Positions 10,641-24,314 of a DNA stretch of 64,000 bases are shown piece by piece; the stretch's first letter is position 1, and each line of letters begins with the position of its first letter. Where the stretch lies: assembly GCA_030159075.1 (NCBI GenBank), contig BROG01000049.1, forward strand, positions 595,001-659,000, given 5' to 3'. A model generated the notes under the pieces. The model did not search any database and had not been told where the DNA came from. It saw nothing but the letters and a program-made list of their open reading frames with translations. Position numbers and translations under genes: made by a program. The stretch comes from Atrina japonica. Taxonomy: Eukaryota > Mollusca > Bivalvia > Pterioida > Pinnidae.

Positions 10641-13286
10641 ATGAACAGACAAAAATAAATTGAAAATATATCATGAATTAATATTTTTCTATTGTCAACA
10701 ACAAACTATTCCTGGACGCATTTCTTCATTATATCCAATTTTGGATGTCCCGTAGGTCTTTCCAGGTTCAGTTTTTACTCAGTTTATATAATGCCCAATT
10801 AGCTATACTGTTATTGCTACGAACTGTATACCTGAAAATTTCCTCTCCCTTTTAATTTTCGCCATTTTCGTCCTTAAATGAATATAAATGATTATTTTCC
10901 ATCTCAATAACTGAAGCACGGACATGCTTGCCATCTATGAGAATATGGTTAGTTAGGGCGAATTTAAGAGCGGTTGAATTTGCTTTATGTCGTGAAATGG
11001 TGAAAATAATCGGGAGCGAAAATTGTAAGTATAAAGTGTTCATGATTTATGCTTTGTTGCAAATGACTTTACTGAGGCAGACAGCCTCGACTGAATAGTA
11101 AAAAAATTGGTTGGAATATACTTCCAGGAAGTTAAAATGGTTTTGGGAAAGACCGATTTGTTCATTTGTAAACCAAATTGAAATTTTAACTGTTGCTAGA
11201 AAATGCAGTACTGTAACCGTAACGTAAAAAACAATAAAGACAGAAGCGTGACGCATAAGATAATACTCATGTATGCAAAAGAACAATTACAAAAACGTTA
11301 CAAGAGGTTCTTATAGATGCATCGCGTCACCTCTGCACTCTTAAATTGTTATTGTATGCGAAGTATATAATACTGTCACGTGCCAAAATTCTAGCAATTT
11401 TTCATTTTTTTTTTCGTTTGCATAGACGTGCACTTTTAGAATAAATATATTAATTTGTATGTCAGTATTGCTGTTGACCTAATGCTTCATATCATTGCAG
11501 TACTAATGTTTATCATTTCAAATACAAAAAAACGATATTTCAGTTAAATTTTTGTTTTTCTGGTGTTGTACTGCATACTGCTATATAAAACAATAACGAT
11601 GCCCAATGTGACATTAGTGAGGAAAGTCACAGACAGCATCCAGACATACTGAGAACTGCGTAATCAATGGGAATTGTAGGATGCGTTACCTATAGCCGTG
11701 GATCAGTGTTTAAACTCAAATCAAAACAAGGATGATTCAACAAGTTGTAGTTCAGTTCTTCCGGAAAAGTATCTCTACATTTTAATTACTGAAACACAGT
11801 AATTGAAAAACAAGGTCATTATGCCGACTTTAACTTTTGACAATTGTTTACTTAACACACGATTATCATACCTCATATACTTGTAACTAAAGCTCATGAT
11901 TTGATAGTTTATTTATGTTTATGAAATTATCATACGCTGAACAACATCTAGCATATATGATATTTGGTAAATAAACAGCACATGCATGTAGACATCAGTT
12001 AAGTATTACTTAATTGTGGGAGTTTGAAGACAGGAAAGTCAAAACCATCACGTTGTCCCTACAAGTCAGTTGCCAATTTATCAAACATACAAATAAAAAC
12101 TTTTGCCCCGGAAATGAAACTTACTACATATGATATTATACTATGTGTTTATATATTGTGTTTGCATATTGGAAATGTTTAAACCATTGCGAGTGATTTA
12201 ATAATGTCGATATAATCCATTTCGTGTTTACTGTGAATTGTTGCTGGAAATTATAGTAACTGTTATAAACTCAGTTACGAAAAATGATATTATACATCCT
12301 GTCTTCTTAAATTTGAAACACCAATATTTGAACAGTACAGTTTTCGCCACTGTCAAGAGCGTCTAGATGGTTTAAGACTAGGAGGTTTCGGGTTTATGTA
12401 TATAAATATAATGCTCTTTTCTAAGAATTGAACAATTGCTTCCTTCATCATGTCTACGGCATAATAATAGAAAATCAATAAATCTTCCAGATGACACCCC
12501 CAATGGATTTACAGTAGTCCATGATACATGTCAATATTTGTGGTTTAGTTGTTGTTGTTGTTGCTGTTGTTCTTGAGGTTACCATGACAATAAAAGCTTC
12601 TGGTAAGAAAATAAAATAAAAAAAGCAAAAACAAACAGACAAACGACTATTCATGTTAAACTTGATAATACGGTGACAATTGAAGTAACAAAAACATTAT
12701 AAAAAGGAAACCGAAAACGGAGCAACAATTGTAATACGTATGCAAAGCTAGTACGCTCGCGAGAAAAATGTGCACTATAACGTTGTAAGGTGTCTCACGT
12801 TAAACTGCACTTTGTTTCCATGGAAACTGATCATACAACAGGTGTCAGAGGAACCTGAAACCGATGACGATGCCAATCATTTAACAGTTATCTAAACTTT
12901 TTATAATCTACTTTCAATACTTAATGCTTAAATAACTCTTGTAAAGATTCCATCATTCGCAGCGAAGTATTCACATAGGTCGGTTGTCATTGATACGGAC
13001 GGTCGTCAGACGATGCGTTAATGGATTGGAAATATTTGCAAACTGTTTGTAATGTAAATGAAATACATGTTCAAAATGTATATTAATAGATGAATGAATT
13101 ATTTAACTTCATATGAAAGAAAGTTTTATCCAAAAAATTGATTTAAATTAATTTCAATTAATGTATTGCAGGGTCTATATTTGGCTTGTATTGTTTATTT
13201 ATCAAAGGCTTGGAAGTTTATAGATAAATTATACAAAAATTAATACAAAACTGTTAATCATATAAAAGTCATCTATTTGACCAATG
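10641..13286. other. AT-rich unique DNA, no gene supported
   Basis: Two short minus-strand frames (10852-11043, 11047-11286) show no motif I recognise. A short (TTG)n run sits at 12547-12572. No dispersed repeat identified. Confidence 0.5.
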
Positions 13287-13293
13287 TATTGCA

Positions 13294-13541
<248 letters not shown>

Positions 13542-13612
13542 TATATAATATTGCATGACTTGTCCCTACATTTCAAAGGAAGTGACTACAGTTCCCCAAG
13601 ATGCAAAGCTGT

Positions 13613-13756
13613 TCAGAGTTTGAAGGCAGAAAGCATACTGTAACAACGGTAATTTGGATTTAGATATCTAATTCTTAAATCTGCATGTGCAGGAAATTTA
13701 AGAATACAATGAAACTCATCCTCGATTTTTGATTTGCAAAGTGGACAAGCCTGTAC
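13613..13756 (-). pseudogene. Non-LTR retrotransposon (LINE) ORF2 C-terminal fragment
   Basis: The minus strand from 13756 to the TGA at 13615-13613 encodes 47 residues starting VQACPLCKSKIEDEFH and ending in SAFKL. The CPLC-x9-H arrangement followed by a DLR-x2-YL segment is the cysteine-rich tail found after the reverse transcriptase of many LINE ORF2 proteins. There it is thought to bind nucleic acid or assist target-primed integration. The usual last ligand (H-x4-C) is changed: the residue after HCILK is F rather than C. A stop codon lies immediately upstream, so this is a dead 3' end. No reverse transcriptase domain is visible nearby. It sits between the SINE at 13.5 kb and the (TA)n tract at 13.85 kb, and could mark the 3' end of a partner LINE. 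Recognition is from motif memory only. Confidence 0.6.
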
Positions 13757-13851
13757 TCACTAGGGGTGGGCGGTTCTTATAAATACATGTCTAACTACCG
13801 TTCTACAGTACTGGGTATCAATAATATTGATTATTATGTACTATGTTTATG

Positions 13852-13979
<128 letters not shown>

Positions 13980-14060
13980 GCAAAGCACTAAAACCAACAA
14001 CACTTTATATCCTAGGATATCGGATCAAAGCAATAGATACAAGTCAAGAAAAGAATATTT

Positions 14061-14756
<696 letters not shown>

Positions 14757-14989
14757 AAAAGTCGTGTGACTTTCAAGCCTTTCCAGAATCACAGACCAAA
14801 TCACTGGTCTATGTAATGGAAGAAGACATTTCCATTTAGAAACTCAGAGTTGAAATGTTTAAATCAGAAATCATTGCAGTGCGTATTAATTATCATCACA
14901 ACACTGGCATGTTCAACTCAACGTAACAAACACCACAGCTAAGAAAGTCCTTTGGTTTGATGTTCAGTTTAACGTTGTAAGCGTTAGTT

Positions 14990-15110
14990 CAAATGATGAA
15001 GTCTCATTGGTAGATACGATCGTCTTGAGTATTTTGGGGGCTTTTAAAAACTTATAACTTCAGTATCATGTTTATAAGATTTAGTTTGAACACAGTTGGA
15101 ATGGAATATA
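14990..15110 (-). repeat. Dispersed family B, 5'-half fragment
   Basis: The minus strand reads ACTCAAGACGATCGTATCTACCAATGAGACTTCATCA, the family hallmark, preceded by 'actgaagttataagtttttaaaag'. The 3' half is absent. Confidence 0.65.
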
Positions 15111-15759
15111 ATACTTATGGGTGCTTAAGTTTTAATAAAATCTAAACCGCTCCATAAAGTACAGGTTCCTTTCCAACTACGTTAATGCTATATTGCAATC
15201 TCAAGATAATTTATAAGTTACATTTTAAAAAGTAGGGGCAAATAGATAGAGTCGTACCTATGGTAGAAGCCGTTCCTAGAAAAATATAGTATGTTTTTTT
15301 TATCTCTACATTTCCAAAACATAAAAAGAATAATGAGTTAAACTGAAAATTAAAAAAAAATATGTTGGGGCGAGAACTAAAAGAAATAAAACATTCGGAA
15401 GGTGGTCGTGAAACGCTAACATAGCTGACAATAGTTACGCCACTTAAATCCATGCATGTTAAGTTCTTCCGAGGCTAATTAGCACAGTCATATTTAAATT
15501 CAATCAAAGAAGGGGTGGTGGCACAAAAGTATGATCTACTGGTATGTATGAAAATAGAGCAAGACAAAATGTTTTACCTGTTTTTGAAAAATAGACCATT
15601 TTTTATATAGTTTTGGACAGAACCCGGATGTGCCATTTTATCTTAGAAAACTTTAAGTATGTTGTTTTATCAGCCAAAAGATAAATTTAACTGGTAACCT
15701 ATCAACAGAATGAATGATATTGCCAATTTAAACCTGGTTCCATTTGTATTTAAATATAA
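15111..15759. other. Unique DNA, no gene seen
   Basis: Short minus-strand frames (15211-15453, 15670-15855) carry no recognisable motif. Confidence 0.5.
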
Positions 15760-15985
15760 TTGTTTTACACCACATTTTATTGGGTCATCTGGTGGCGACC
15801 AGTTTCTAGTGGTGAAGTAGGGAACCCAATCACCGTGTACCCTGGAAAAGACCACTTGCCTCCCGAGAGTAAACTGGCAAACTTTCCCACAAAATCAGCT
15901 TCCGCTCCAGCGGGACTCGAACCCGCACCCGCACTTAAGCTAAAGGTATGTATTTGCGCTTCGCTCTTAAACAACCGGTACGGCC
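15760..15985 (-). mobile_element. tRNA-derived SINE III
   Basis: The minus strand carries an A-box-like TACCGGTTGTTTAAGAGCG, a B-box-like GCGGGTTCGAGTCCCGC, then 'aagtttgccagttta', 'ggtcttttcc' and a tail ending 'gtggtgtaaaaca'. The same order occurs at 50139-50376 (plus), 57934-58163 (minus) and 60681-61010 (plus). Confidence 0.75.
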
Positions 15986-18930
15986 CAATCTCTTTCGGGC
16001 AGAAATCTTCCCGGGAGATTTTAACGAGATTTGACGTTACTTTGTTTCATGGTAACGTTTACAACATCAAACGACTAATTTGAACAGGTTTTCAATCTGT
16101 TGTAGGCCTTGGTTATTTGCCGCAGGGTCTATCCTAAAGCTTTTTTTGGATAGTAGTATAAAATACAGTTATTATGAATCTATGTTTACACCGGGAAGTG
16201 CAAATCCTGTTGAATACTACGCGTAATTTGATTGGTCGGTTGTAATAAGTCTCTTGACTAATCAGATTCTACAATATTTTGGACCTCGCAGGCTGTCTAT
16301 GAACAAAGCGTTGTAGTCAGACGAGGGCCAGCTTAGATTATAAGCGCGATACCGTAAATACTAGGCTACAGAGTAGTTTCAATTCTGATATATAAACAAA
16401 ACAGAAAAAAAGACGCCGAAGTGAATAAGAGGCCATTAGGGTAATCTACAACATCCTTGACCTTGACCCTGTGAGTTTATGCGGTATAACTGCAGATTTT
16501 CGACCCTGGTTATTTTCGCCCTTTTCCGCCCTCTGTTACCATAGACTCGTGAACAACATTTATATCCGTGTTTTAATTACAGATCTTGAAATTTTCTTTA
16601 TCATTGTAAATTTGTCCTCTCATCTTAGGGCGGAAATGGCCAAAATTAAACGGGAAAGAAAATGTCAAATACATTATTTATGTTAGTACGTACCCTCCGC
16701 TATAAATGATACAATATTAAAAATGAAGAAGCTATAGTTATCAGCCTCCAATTACGTTAATATCCGGTTAGTTCCTACGTCTTTCTCAAAGACATCATTA
16801 ATTTGTGGTTTTCAAAACATAGTGATTTTTAGTACGAATGTGCTAATGACCTACAACTGTGAGACGAACACCACTCATCAAAAAGAGAACGGACAGTTAT
16901 GTGACGAAACGCTAAAGGTGTGATATAATTAATACTTTATTGGGATTTTAAACACAGCTGTAATAAATATTATTGAATGGATTTTATCTTGATCGTCTAT
17001 CGGATCAATTTCACGTGAATGTCAGTTTCACCTGCGATTTCATCTTTGGAAATTACTCCGGTGTTGACATGCCGAAGCGAGGATAGGGGATGCCTTTAGG
17101 ATAGAAAGCTCAGGGAATTAGTTGATGGATTCACTAAAGTGATAGAAAGTTAAAAATTTTAAATCTGACAGTTGACACTGAAGGTGTTAGAAGGGAGTTA
17201 ATTACTGATTGAACCAGGGGAAATACTTTCTAATTAGTAACATAAGATTGACAGGTAAACACTGTTATCGTATACAATTCATTTGTCAATTGTAAAAGTA
17301 GTATTGCCATAGAACAATGATGTTTATATCAGAAAGTGGAAAATGACATTTCTCTCTAATTTAAAAAAATGAATTTTTAGCAACTGATCAAATTTCTGTA
17401 GCTAACGAATGTAGCATATGGAATATTAACGTTGTTATAGATAGATAGATCCAAACATTTATACATACAAGTGCATGATCTACCTTTTCTTTCTCTATTT
17501 GCATTATAACAGTAGAATCTTTGGTACGTTAAATTAGTTTGCAACGAATGTCACGTAAAAGGGACAGAAAGTAACGTAGATAACGTACAAAAGGATATAT
17601 ATATATATATACGCACTTTATACCCCGTGAACTGTGTTTTGCATTAAAATTTGATAAAATACAGTTTATCATTTGAAATAAATCAAGATTCATTGAAAAT
17701 CGGGCGAAATAAGAATTTTTTCCGAGTGGGCAGTTTCTTCAGAGATTTTCCGCATCCATGACGCAAATCATAAATGATTAAGATACAGCAAATGTTTTGA
17801 TGTTACATTCTAAGAGACACATTTTTTGTACATTTCATTTGGGCGAAATGATGTGATGATTTTGACATAAATGCGTTTAAAGAAAGTAACAAGTTGATCG
17901 TGTATGAAGTTCAGCAAATTTCATTATAGTGAATAAGAATGAATCGAGGGACGGACGGATTAATCAAGCATGCCATGCATATAATCTAAAAAGTTATTTT
18001 CTGTACTTTCCTCGACAAATCGGAATGATTTAATCTGCAACATTTCAAAAGGCGAACAAAATGTGGAATCCATGCGAAAGATCTCTTTTCTGATTTTAAT
18101 TAGCCGCCCTTGTCAAATGACACAATATCGCATTCAAAATTTACAGAATATTACAAAAAGAAAACGAATTTCTGGAGTTGGCATCTAGCGAAACGCCAAT
18201 CAAGGAACGCTAATTTCACGACTAAACGCTAATGAAATTCCGGCACCAAAATCTGCAGATTCCACCTGCTTTACGATTTTTGACAATAAAACAAATAAAA
18301 TGCCAAAGCCAGCCTTAAACTTGTCCAAAATGATAAACGACCTATTGAAACAAAACCAACAATTTCATCTCTCTACCGGATCCGGTTCTAGGTTTTATCG
18401 AAATTAAAACAGGCTTTATTAAGCAAATTGGTATCAGATTTTTCTTCGTGTAAAACAGAGATAGGGAATAGCGTGTAATCATGTTAATATTGTGTCAGTT
18501 TGTTACAAAATCATGAATAAAATCGGATAATTAGTCGTGACTTTGGTTTCAATACTGTTTCTCAGCAAACCCACAAAAATAAATCGAAATGTGAAGTTTG
18601 GGTACCGAGACACCCGATACAATGTCATACTATATATATATTGCTAACAAAGCAAGTAAATGGTCACGAATAATATTATACATATTTTTATTTTCAGTTC
18701 GCTATAATGATAGTCTATGAAATATACATATCATATCCTGTTTATTTCCGGGAATAAAAGTACATACAGATATAAAGTTTTTATGGTCAAATAGACTAAC
18801 TTCATCTTATAATTTAAAATGTTTTATATAACATATTATTAAATGTTGATTGGCATCATACCATGCTGAGTGATTGCACAAATCAATTTCTATGTTATGT
18901 ACATTTCTTTAAAATTTGATATTGAATCAT
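15986..18930. other. AT-rich unique DNA, no gene supported
   Basis: Contains only short frames without motifs. A weak inverted pair 'ttttcgcccttttccgccc' / 'gggcggaaatggccaaaa' at about 16510-16640 suggests an old MITE. A short (TA)8 lies near 17600. Nothing else recognised. Confidence 0.5.
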
Positions 18931-19428
18931 TTAAAGGGGCATTAGCTGTAGGTTTTTTTCTTCAAAAAAAGTATTTCCTTTTTTACTACATAGTTTGATA
19001 TATAGTACAATTACGAACAAGAGATATACACAGGCATAAATAAAATTCTTAAATTCCGATATATTTTGTGAAAATTGCATGAGATATCCAGATTGGCTCT
19101 TTTTTTTTTTACTTGCGATTGATCAATTCAACCTTACTATTTGAATTGCATTGCATATTAGGCATGCCAAAACTGGACCTGACATTATATACACAAAATA
19201 TATATGTATGAATATAAGATATGTTTTGCCTGTGTGTGGAGCTCAGCATAGGCCAAAATTTGAAGCCCTTCACCGGCATTCTATATGAGTGAAATATTCT
19301 TGAGTGTGACGTTAAACAACAATAAGCAAACAAACAAACATAATATTTGTTATTGTACATCAAGTACAAGTAGAAAACATCGAAATGTTTGTTTTTGGTA
19401 AAAAAAACTAGCTAGTGGCGCCCTTTAA
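18931..19428 (-). mobile_element. Family A foldback MITE interrupted by a SINE fragment
   Basis: The left terminus TTAAAGGGGCATTAGCTGTA is close to consensus. The right terminus is TAGTGGCGCCCTTTAA. The arms carry 'gagatatacacaggcataaa' and 'ttgttattgtacatcaagtacaagtag'. About 100 bp of SINE I sequence (19238-19345) splits the right arm, accounting for the 498-bp length. Confidence 0.85.
19238..19345 (+). mobile_element. SINE I 3' fragment nested in family A
   Basis: Contains 'gctcagcataggccaaaatttgaagcc', 'caccggcatt', 'atatgagtgaaatattcttgag' and 'gacgttaaacaacaataagcaaacaaac'. These match the 3' half of the 31.5-kb SINE in order. It lacks the tRNA head, so it is a 5'-truncated insertion. 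Confidence 0.75.
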
Positions 19429-20532
19429 CGTATCATCGCTAGGACTTTGAAGTCAGATATTTGATGATGTAAATTCTGAAGTTATGTTATTATGTTCATC
19501 GCTATAAACGTGAAATATTTACGATGATATATGCAAAATTAATGTCTAAAATTAATTAATGATACAGCATTCATATCTATATAAGTATATATTTAGAAAC
19601 ACATTAACATAATACATTAATATACCACAAAAACGAATTCTGAACGGCTAGTTTCTTCTAAAATAACGAAAAACTTAAATATATACGAACTTATTCCCAA
19701 CCAGGAGAGATTATAAAAGCCGTTTTTTTTTTCATTTGATTCGTCAAATTACTTTTGCCTGTCCATTTTCATTCTTTTCTAAGCAAACAATAAACATAAT
19801 ATCGACCTATTATCCCATTCTTTTCACCAAGGTCTACTGCCTGGCGTTTGTATCCGTTGTAGATGAGGTACTCTATTGAAAAATATCTGTGAAGATGTAC
19901 CCATCCGTCACTCCAATTATTTAAATAGATCGCGTCATTATTTAAAAAAAAAATCTTTAAGAATACAGTACGTAAAAACTTCAAAGTACCGCCTTTCTGC
20001 TTATTGGTCCGGGAAATACCTTGGATTTAACTTCGATTCGATTCTTTTGTATCATCCAAATATCTAAACACTTCTAAAGAGTGCCGTTTTTAGTCGATTG
20101 TATTCGTGGTTAGAACAGAAGAAAATGTAAAATGAACTCGAAATAGTTGTGACAATTTTCTGAAACATTCTTTGTTTTATTTCTACAGCAACAGAGGGTT
20201 TTGTTATACTCTTTTAATAATATTTTGCCAATAATTGCCAATTTTCTGATAACATAATTCAATGTGATTTTTAGTATCATATGTAGATTATTTAAATATT
20301 TATCATACATGTATGAACAAACGTATATCATTATTTTAATTACTGTAATAATTAGTAACGGTTCCTCCTCTATATATTTATTTATTTGTCGATGAATTAT
20401 TGATTGATATATTCATTTTTATTCGGCTAATTTGCATTCCTTTGATCACATTTTTTATCCACATATCTATTCAACTTCCAGTTCATCCATTTAAACATAA
20501 AACACATCGCAAAAATATCCTTGACACACTGA
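19429..20532. other. AT-rich unique DNA, no gene seen
   Basis: Only short frames on both strands, without recognisable motifs. Confidence 0.5.
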
Positions 20533-20548
20533 TATTATTGTTATTATC

Positions 20549-20595
<47 letters not shown>

Positions 20596-20596
20596 C
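20533..20596. repeat. (ATT)n microsatellite
   Basis: About twenty TTA/ATT triplets with single-base interruptions (ATC, AGT). Confidence 0.95.
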
Positions 20597-20666
20597 ATGT
20601 AACTTTTTATAATGATAATAAGGTCCTCTTTTCCAATATAAATATTGTATAAATACACATACACAC

Positions 20667-20668
<2 letters not shown>

Positions 20669-20749
<81 letters not shown>

Positions 20750-20763
20750 TATATATATATATA
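20669..20763. repeat. (TA)n(CA)n(TA)n compound microsatellite
   Basis: About 70 bp of TA, a short CA run at 20739-20749, then TA again. CA units also precede it (20655-20668). Confidence 0.95.
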
Positions 20764-21116
20764 ATTTATATATTTCCCTGTTTTTTGTCACAAAGTTTAG
20801 AGATTTTTATGTTTTATATTTTATAGGAATATATAAAACCTCCCCTCATATTTCATAATTAATAACCTGCTCTAATTATGACAAATTTCATATCCTGTTT
20901 TATAGTTGCTGAGTGTATCCCTTCACATAAATCTATCCAGGAATCTTGAACCTCATCACTCTGTACACAACGTGTAATTCACATGAAATGAATTTATTAT
21001 TTATTATATTAATTTTTCTTAGTCAGATCTTAATGAATATTTTAGGACTTTCGATGGAATTTTAAAAAGTATAACAATTTTCAATGCTAATCAGTGATAA
21101 TTTCAAATTTCCTGCA

Positions 21117-21117
<1 letters not shown>

Positions 21118-21164
<47 letters not shown>
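21118..21164. repeat. (TA)n microsatellite
   Basis: Pure alternating TA, about 47 bp. Confidence 0.95.
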
Positions 21165-21166
<2 letters not shown>

Positions 21167-21256
21167 TAAAATGTAAAATTAATAAGCTGGCTTTCTCTGA
21201 TACACATCTTTGTGTATTTCTTTCTTTTTTTAAATATATAGTTTATTGTATCAAAA

Positions 21257-21603
21257 TTAAAAGGGCATTAACTGTGTTTACTAAAGAACTTTAATTTGTA
21301 TTTTTAAATACTTTGACTACTTGTACTTGATTTATAAAAGGTAAAAAACAAATTTTATATCCCTAAATATTTTTGTGAAAATAAGGTCAGGCCAGTGTGG
21401 TATTCATATACAAATAGTAATTTTGGTTTAATGAATTGCAATTGAAAAATAGCCAAACCTGGGTTTCATGAGCAATTTTTACAAAATATATAGGAATTTT
21501 AAGATTTTTTATGCTTGTATATATCTCTTTTTGTTTTTGTATAATACAAATGTAAGAAATAAAAATAATATTTAAAAAAAAAACCATAGCTATGCCGCTT
21601 TAA
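21257..21603 (+). mobile_element. Family A foldback MITE
   Basis: Left end TTAAAAGGGCATTAACTGTG, right end ATAGCTATGCCGCTTTAA. The core 'aataaggtcaggccagtgtggtattcatatacaaatagta' and 'ccaaacctgggtttc' define the orientation. About 347 bp. Confidence 0.85.
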
Positions 21604-22138
21604 TAAAGCAATACAAAGTAATGAGTCAACTTCGTCACAGATAATAAAGAACTATCCTTGGTAAAATACGTTATAAAATAAAATGTCAATCACCTCAGGA
21701 TTTGTTAACACGGATTGTACTTTTGCTATGTTTATAGAGAAAGTAAGGTACATGTTCACTTATTATCAGGAAATCTACAAGGTGTCAATCAACCATGTAT
21801 GTATATTCATTGCATTTGGCAAGTTAAAGTGAACGAATGACTTAAGTTTAAACTTTATTTGCTAAACAGAAATCATATACATGTTTTGCTTATAAAGTGA
21901 AAAGGATTTGGAAAAACTTTGTGATTGTGACACCAACAATTTTTAATAATTATTGAAAATGTGAAAAATCTAAAATGTTTTAATTTTAAGACAGTGAAAA
22001 TATATATATTTTTGAATAAATTTATTTTACATTAATTCTAAAAAGACACCGCCTTTCCTGATTTCCACAAAGCCATGTAAATTTCGTTTGTACGATTTTT
22101 TTTTAATGAAACCAACGAAACACTAGATATCAATATGA
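21604..22138. other. AT-rich unique DNA, nothing recognised
   Basis: No gene, repeat or motif identified. Confidence 0.5.
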
Positions 22139-22139
<1 letters not shown>

Positions 22140-22174
<35 letters not shown>

Positions 22175-22212
22175 GTAGTAATAGTAGTAACAATAATAAT
22201 AACAATAATAAA
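22140..22212. repeat. (AAT)n microsatellite with AGT/AAC variants
   Basis: A run of AAT triplets decaying into AGT and AAC triplets toward the right. Confidence 0.95.
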
Positions 22213-22624
22213 TGAGAAATTAATAAAATAATGATTATGAATATCATAATAATTATAACGGTGCACGTAACAACTATCTACTGTCATGTACCTTGTAATT
22301 GATAAATAAAATTAATAAATATGGATAAATAAATGAAACACTTAATGATGTTCAAGAGAAGAATATTTCCATCATCACTTTGATAATCAGTTGCATCGAG
22401 CGCCTTTAGGACTTTTAAAGTAAAAAAAAAAAGATTTTTTTAATGTTCCTGTAAACATGAAATCAATCAGATACTTAACACGACAAATTCTGTGAAACAC
22501 GTTGAGTTGTAAAACTTCTGTGGCCCAAGGATAATCCAAAATACAACATCAGACGTATAGACAAATGGAATTAAAATTAATTTATACATGTAGGTATATA
22601 GATCAAAATCGCTCCATATGAATT

Positions 22625-22635
22625 ATATATATATA

Positions 22636-22710
<75 letters not shown>
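22625..22710. repeat. (TA)n microsatellite, about 86 bp
   Basis: Alternating TA with one TTTA slip near 22640. Confidence 0.95.
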
Positions 22711-22713
<3 letters not shown>

Positions 22714-23720
22714 AGAGCAAATCCACATGATTGCGTTTCCGCCATACACTGACCACTATCAAATGAAATAGAAAATTACGAGGCAGCGGATTTAATTCCC
22801 CAAAACTCATTTATAAGTGATTTATTTCACCTCTCAGAGAAGGTTGATAGAGATCGACCTAATGACCTGTTAATGTTGGTTCTATTTCTTCAAATTATGT
22901 CCTTTTACCTCTCAGGAACGTGAATATAAATCGCGTTAAATTACCTCAAATAAACAAAACAATGTGTAGCCTACTAAATAATCGAATCGTTAAAAAAAAT
23001 TAGAGAATTGGTCCAAATATCCCTTAAAAATTACGGTACACATGATGTAGTATCTTATTTATGTTAAGAAGACAAGATAAGCTGAATAATCATGATATAT
23101 AGAAAATATATAACCTTACCAGTCAGTGTGATAAACGAGCTTGCTTCGAATTCTTACTTCAACCGGCAGATGTCCATAAACTTTACGCTCAACATTAAAA
23201 TACGACCTTGTCATGTTCAATATTGAGGTCACGTGACCTGCATGAAGAATGTGTATCGAACGAGAGAGCCGGCTACTGAATTTCTATCTCTTTTCTCATA
23301 GGCCGAAAGAAAAGCAACGAAATATCAAAGCTCGAGAGAGAATGATATATGATTGAACGTAATTTTGTATCATTTTTAGGATATCTGTATGACTATGTTT
23401 TTAGAAAGTTGATGTTTTGTTTACAATATTTATATACATCAAGTCGATTTTCGCTGTAATTGTATCAATCAAATGAACTCGATTTGAGTTCATTTTAACA
23501 CAGAAATCGGTCGTGAAGAAAATGGGAAATCATATAAAATGTTTTATTGAATTTAGTGACTTCAATAACAAAAGTTTTGAGCTGAAAGTTTGACAGAATA
23601 TATCTGTAATATTAAGATTCCTGTTATTCAAATATTAATGTTTATTTTACCTAAATAATATTTTCATTTATCAGTATATTCTGTTAATTCCATTATTTTC
23701 TATCAGTCAGTAAATCGATC
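22711..23720. other. AT-rich unique DNA, no gene seen
   Basis: No coding or repeat signal recognised. Confidence 0.5.
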
Positions 23721-23724
23721 AATT

Positions 23725-23860
23725 TATCTATCTATCTATCTGTCTCTTTCTCTCTGTCTCTGTCTGTCTCTCTCTCTCTGTGTCTCTCTCTCTCTATCTC
23801 TTTATATGTATGTCTATCTATCTATCTATCTATCTATCTAATAATCTGTCTCTATGTTTG
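23725..23860. repeat. (TATC)n / (TCTC)n compound tetranucleotide microsatellite
   Basis: TATC units flank a central block of TCTC/TGTC units on both sides. Confidence 0.95.
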
Positions 23861-23993
23861 TCTAATTGCGATGTTTTATATCTTTTTTTATATCATTTAT
23901 AGGTGAAATCTATATAAAAAAAAAACAAGAAGATAAACTATTTTTATGTCTGCGTATGTATGTTTCATTGAATTTTCATTGTTAATCAATTTG

Positions 23994-24198
23994 TTAAAGG
24001 GGGTTATTTCTGTTGTTTTAATTTCTTTCCTCTTTACTACTTATATTGATATACAATAACAAAAAAATAAAAACAAAAAAACACAAAAAAATAAAAAAAT
24101 AAAAAAATTACAAGCAGCAAAAGTACGCAAATCGAAATCTATTTAAATGTATTTACTTTTTATGGGGGGTATACACAATTAATGCCACTATTACTTAA
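23994..24198. mobile_element. Family A foldback MITE, degraded
   Basis: Left end TTAAAGGGGGTTATTTCTGT, followed by 'ctactta.attgatatacaataac' and a long A-rich replacement. A decayed right end 'cacaattaatgccac' is recognisable. The outer right boundary is uncertain. Confidence 0.55.
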
Positions 24199-24242
24199 AT
24201 TGCCTGATGTCTGAATAAAACACCCAAAGATTTAATTATTTG

Positions 24243-24244
<2 letters not shown>

Positions 24245-24312
<68 letters not shown>
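24245..24312. repeat. (TA)n microsatellite, about 68 bp
   Basis: Pure alternating TA. Confidence 0.95.

Positions 24313-24314
<2 letters not shown>

Noticed and set aside
10852..11286. Two adjacent minus-strand frames as exons of one gene
   Set aside because: No recognisable motif, different frames, and no convincing splice sites joining them.
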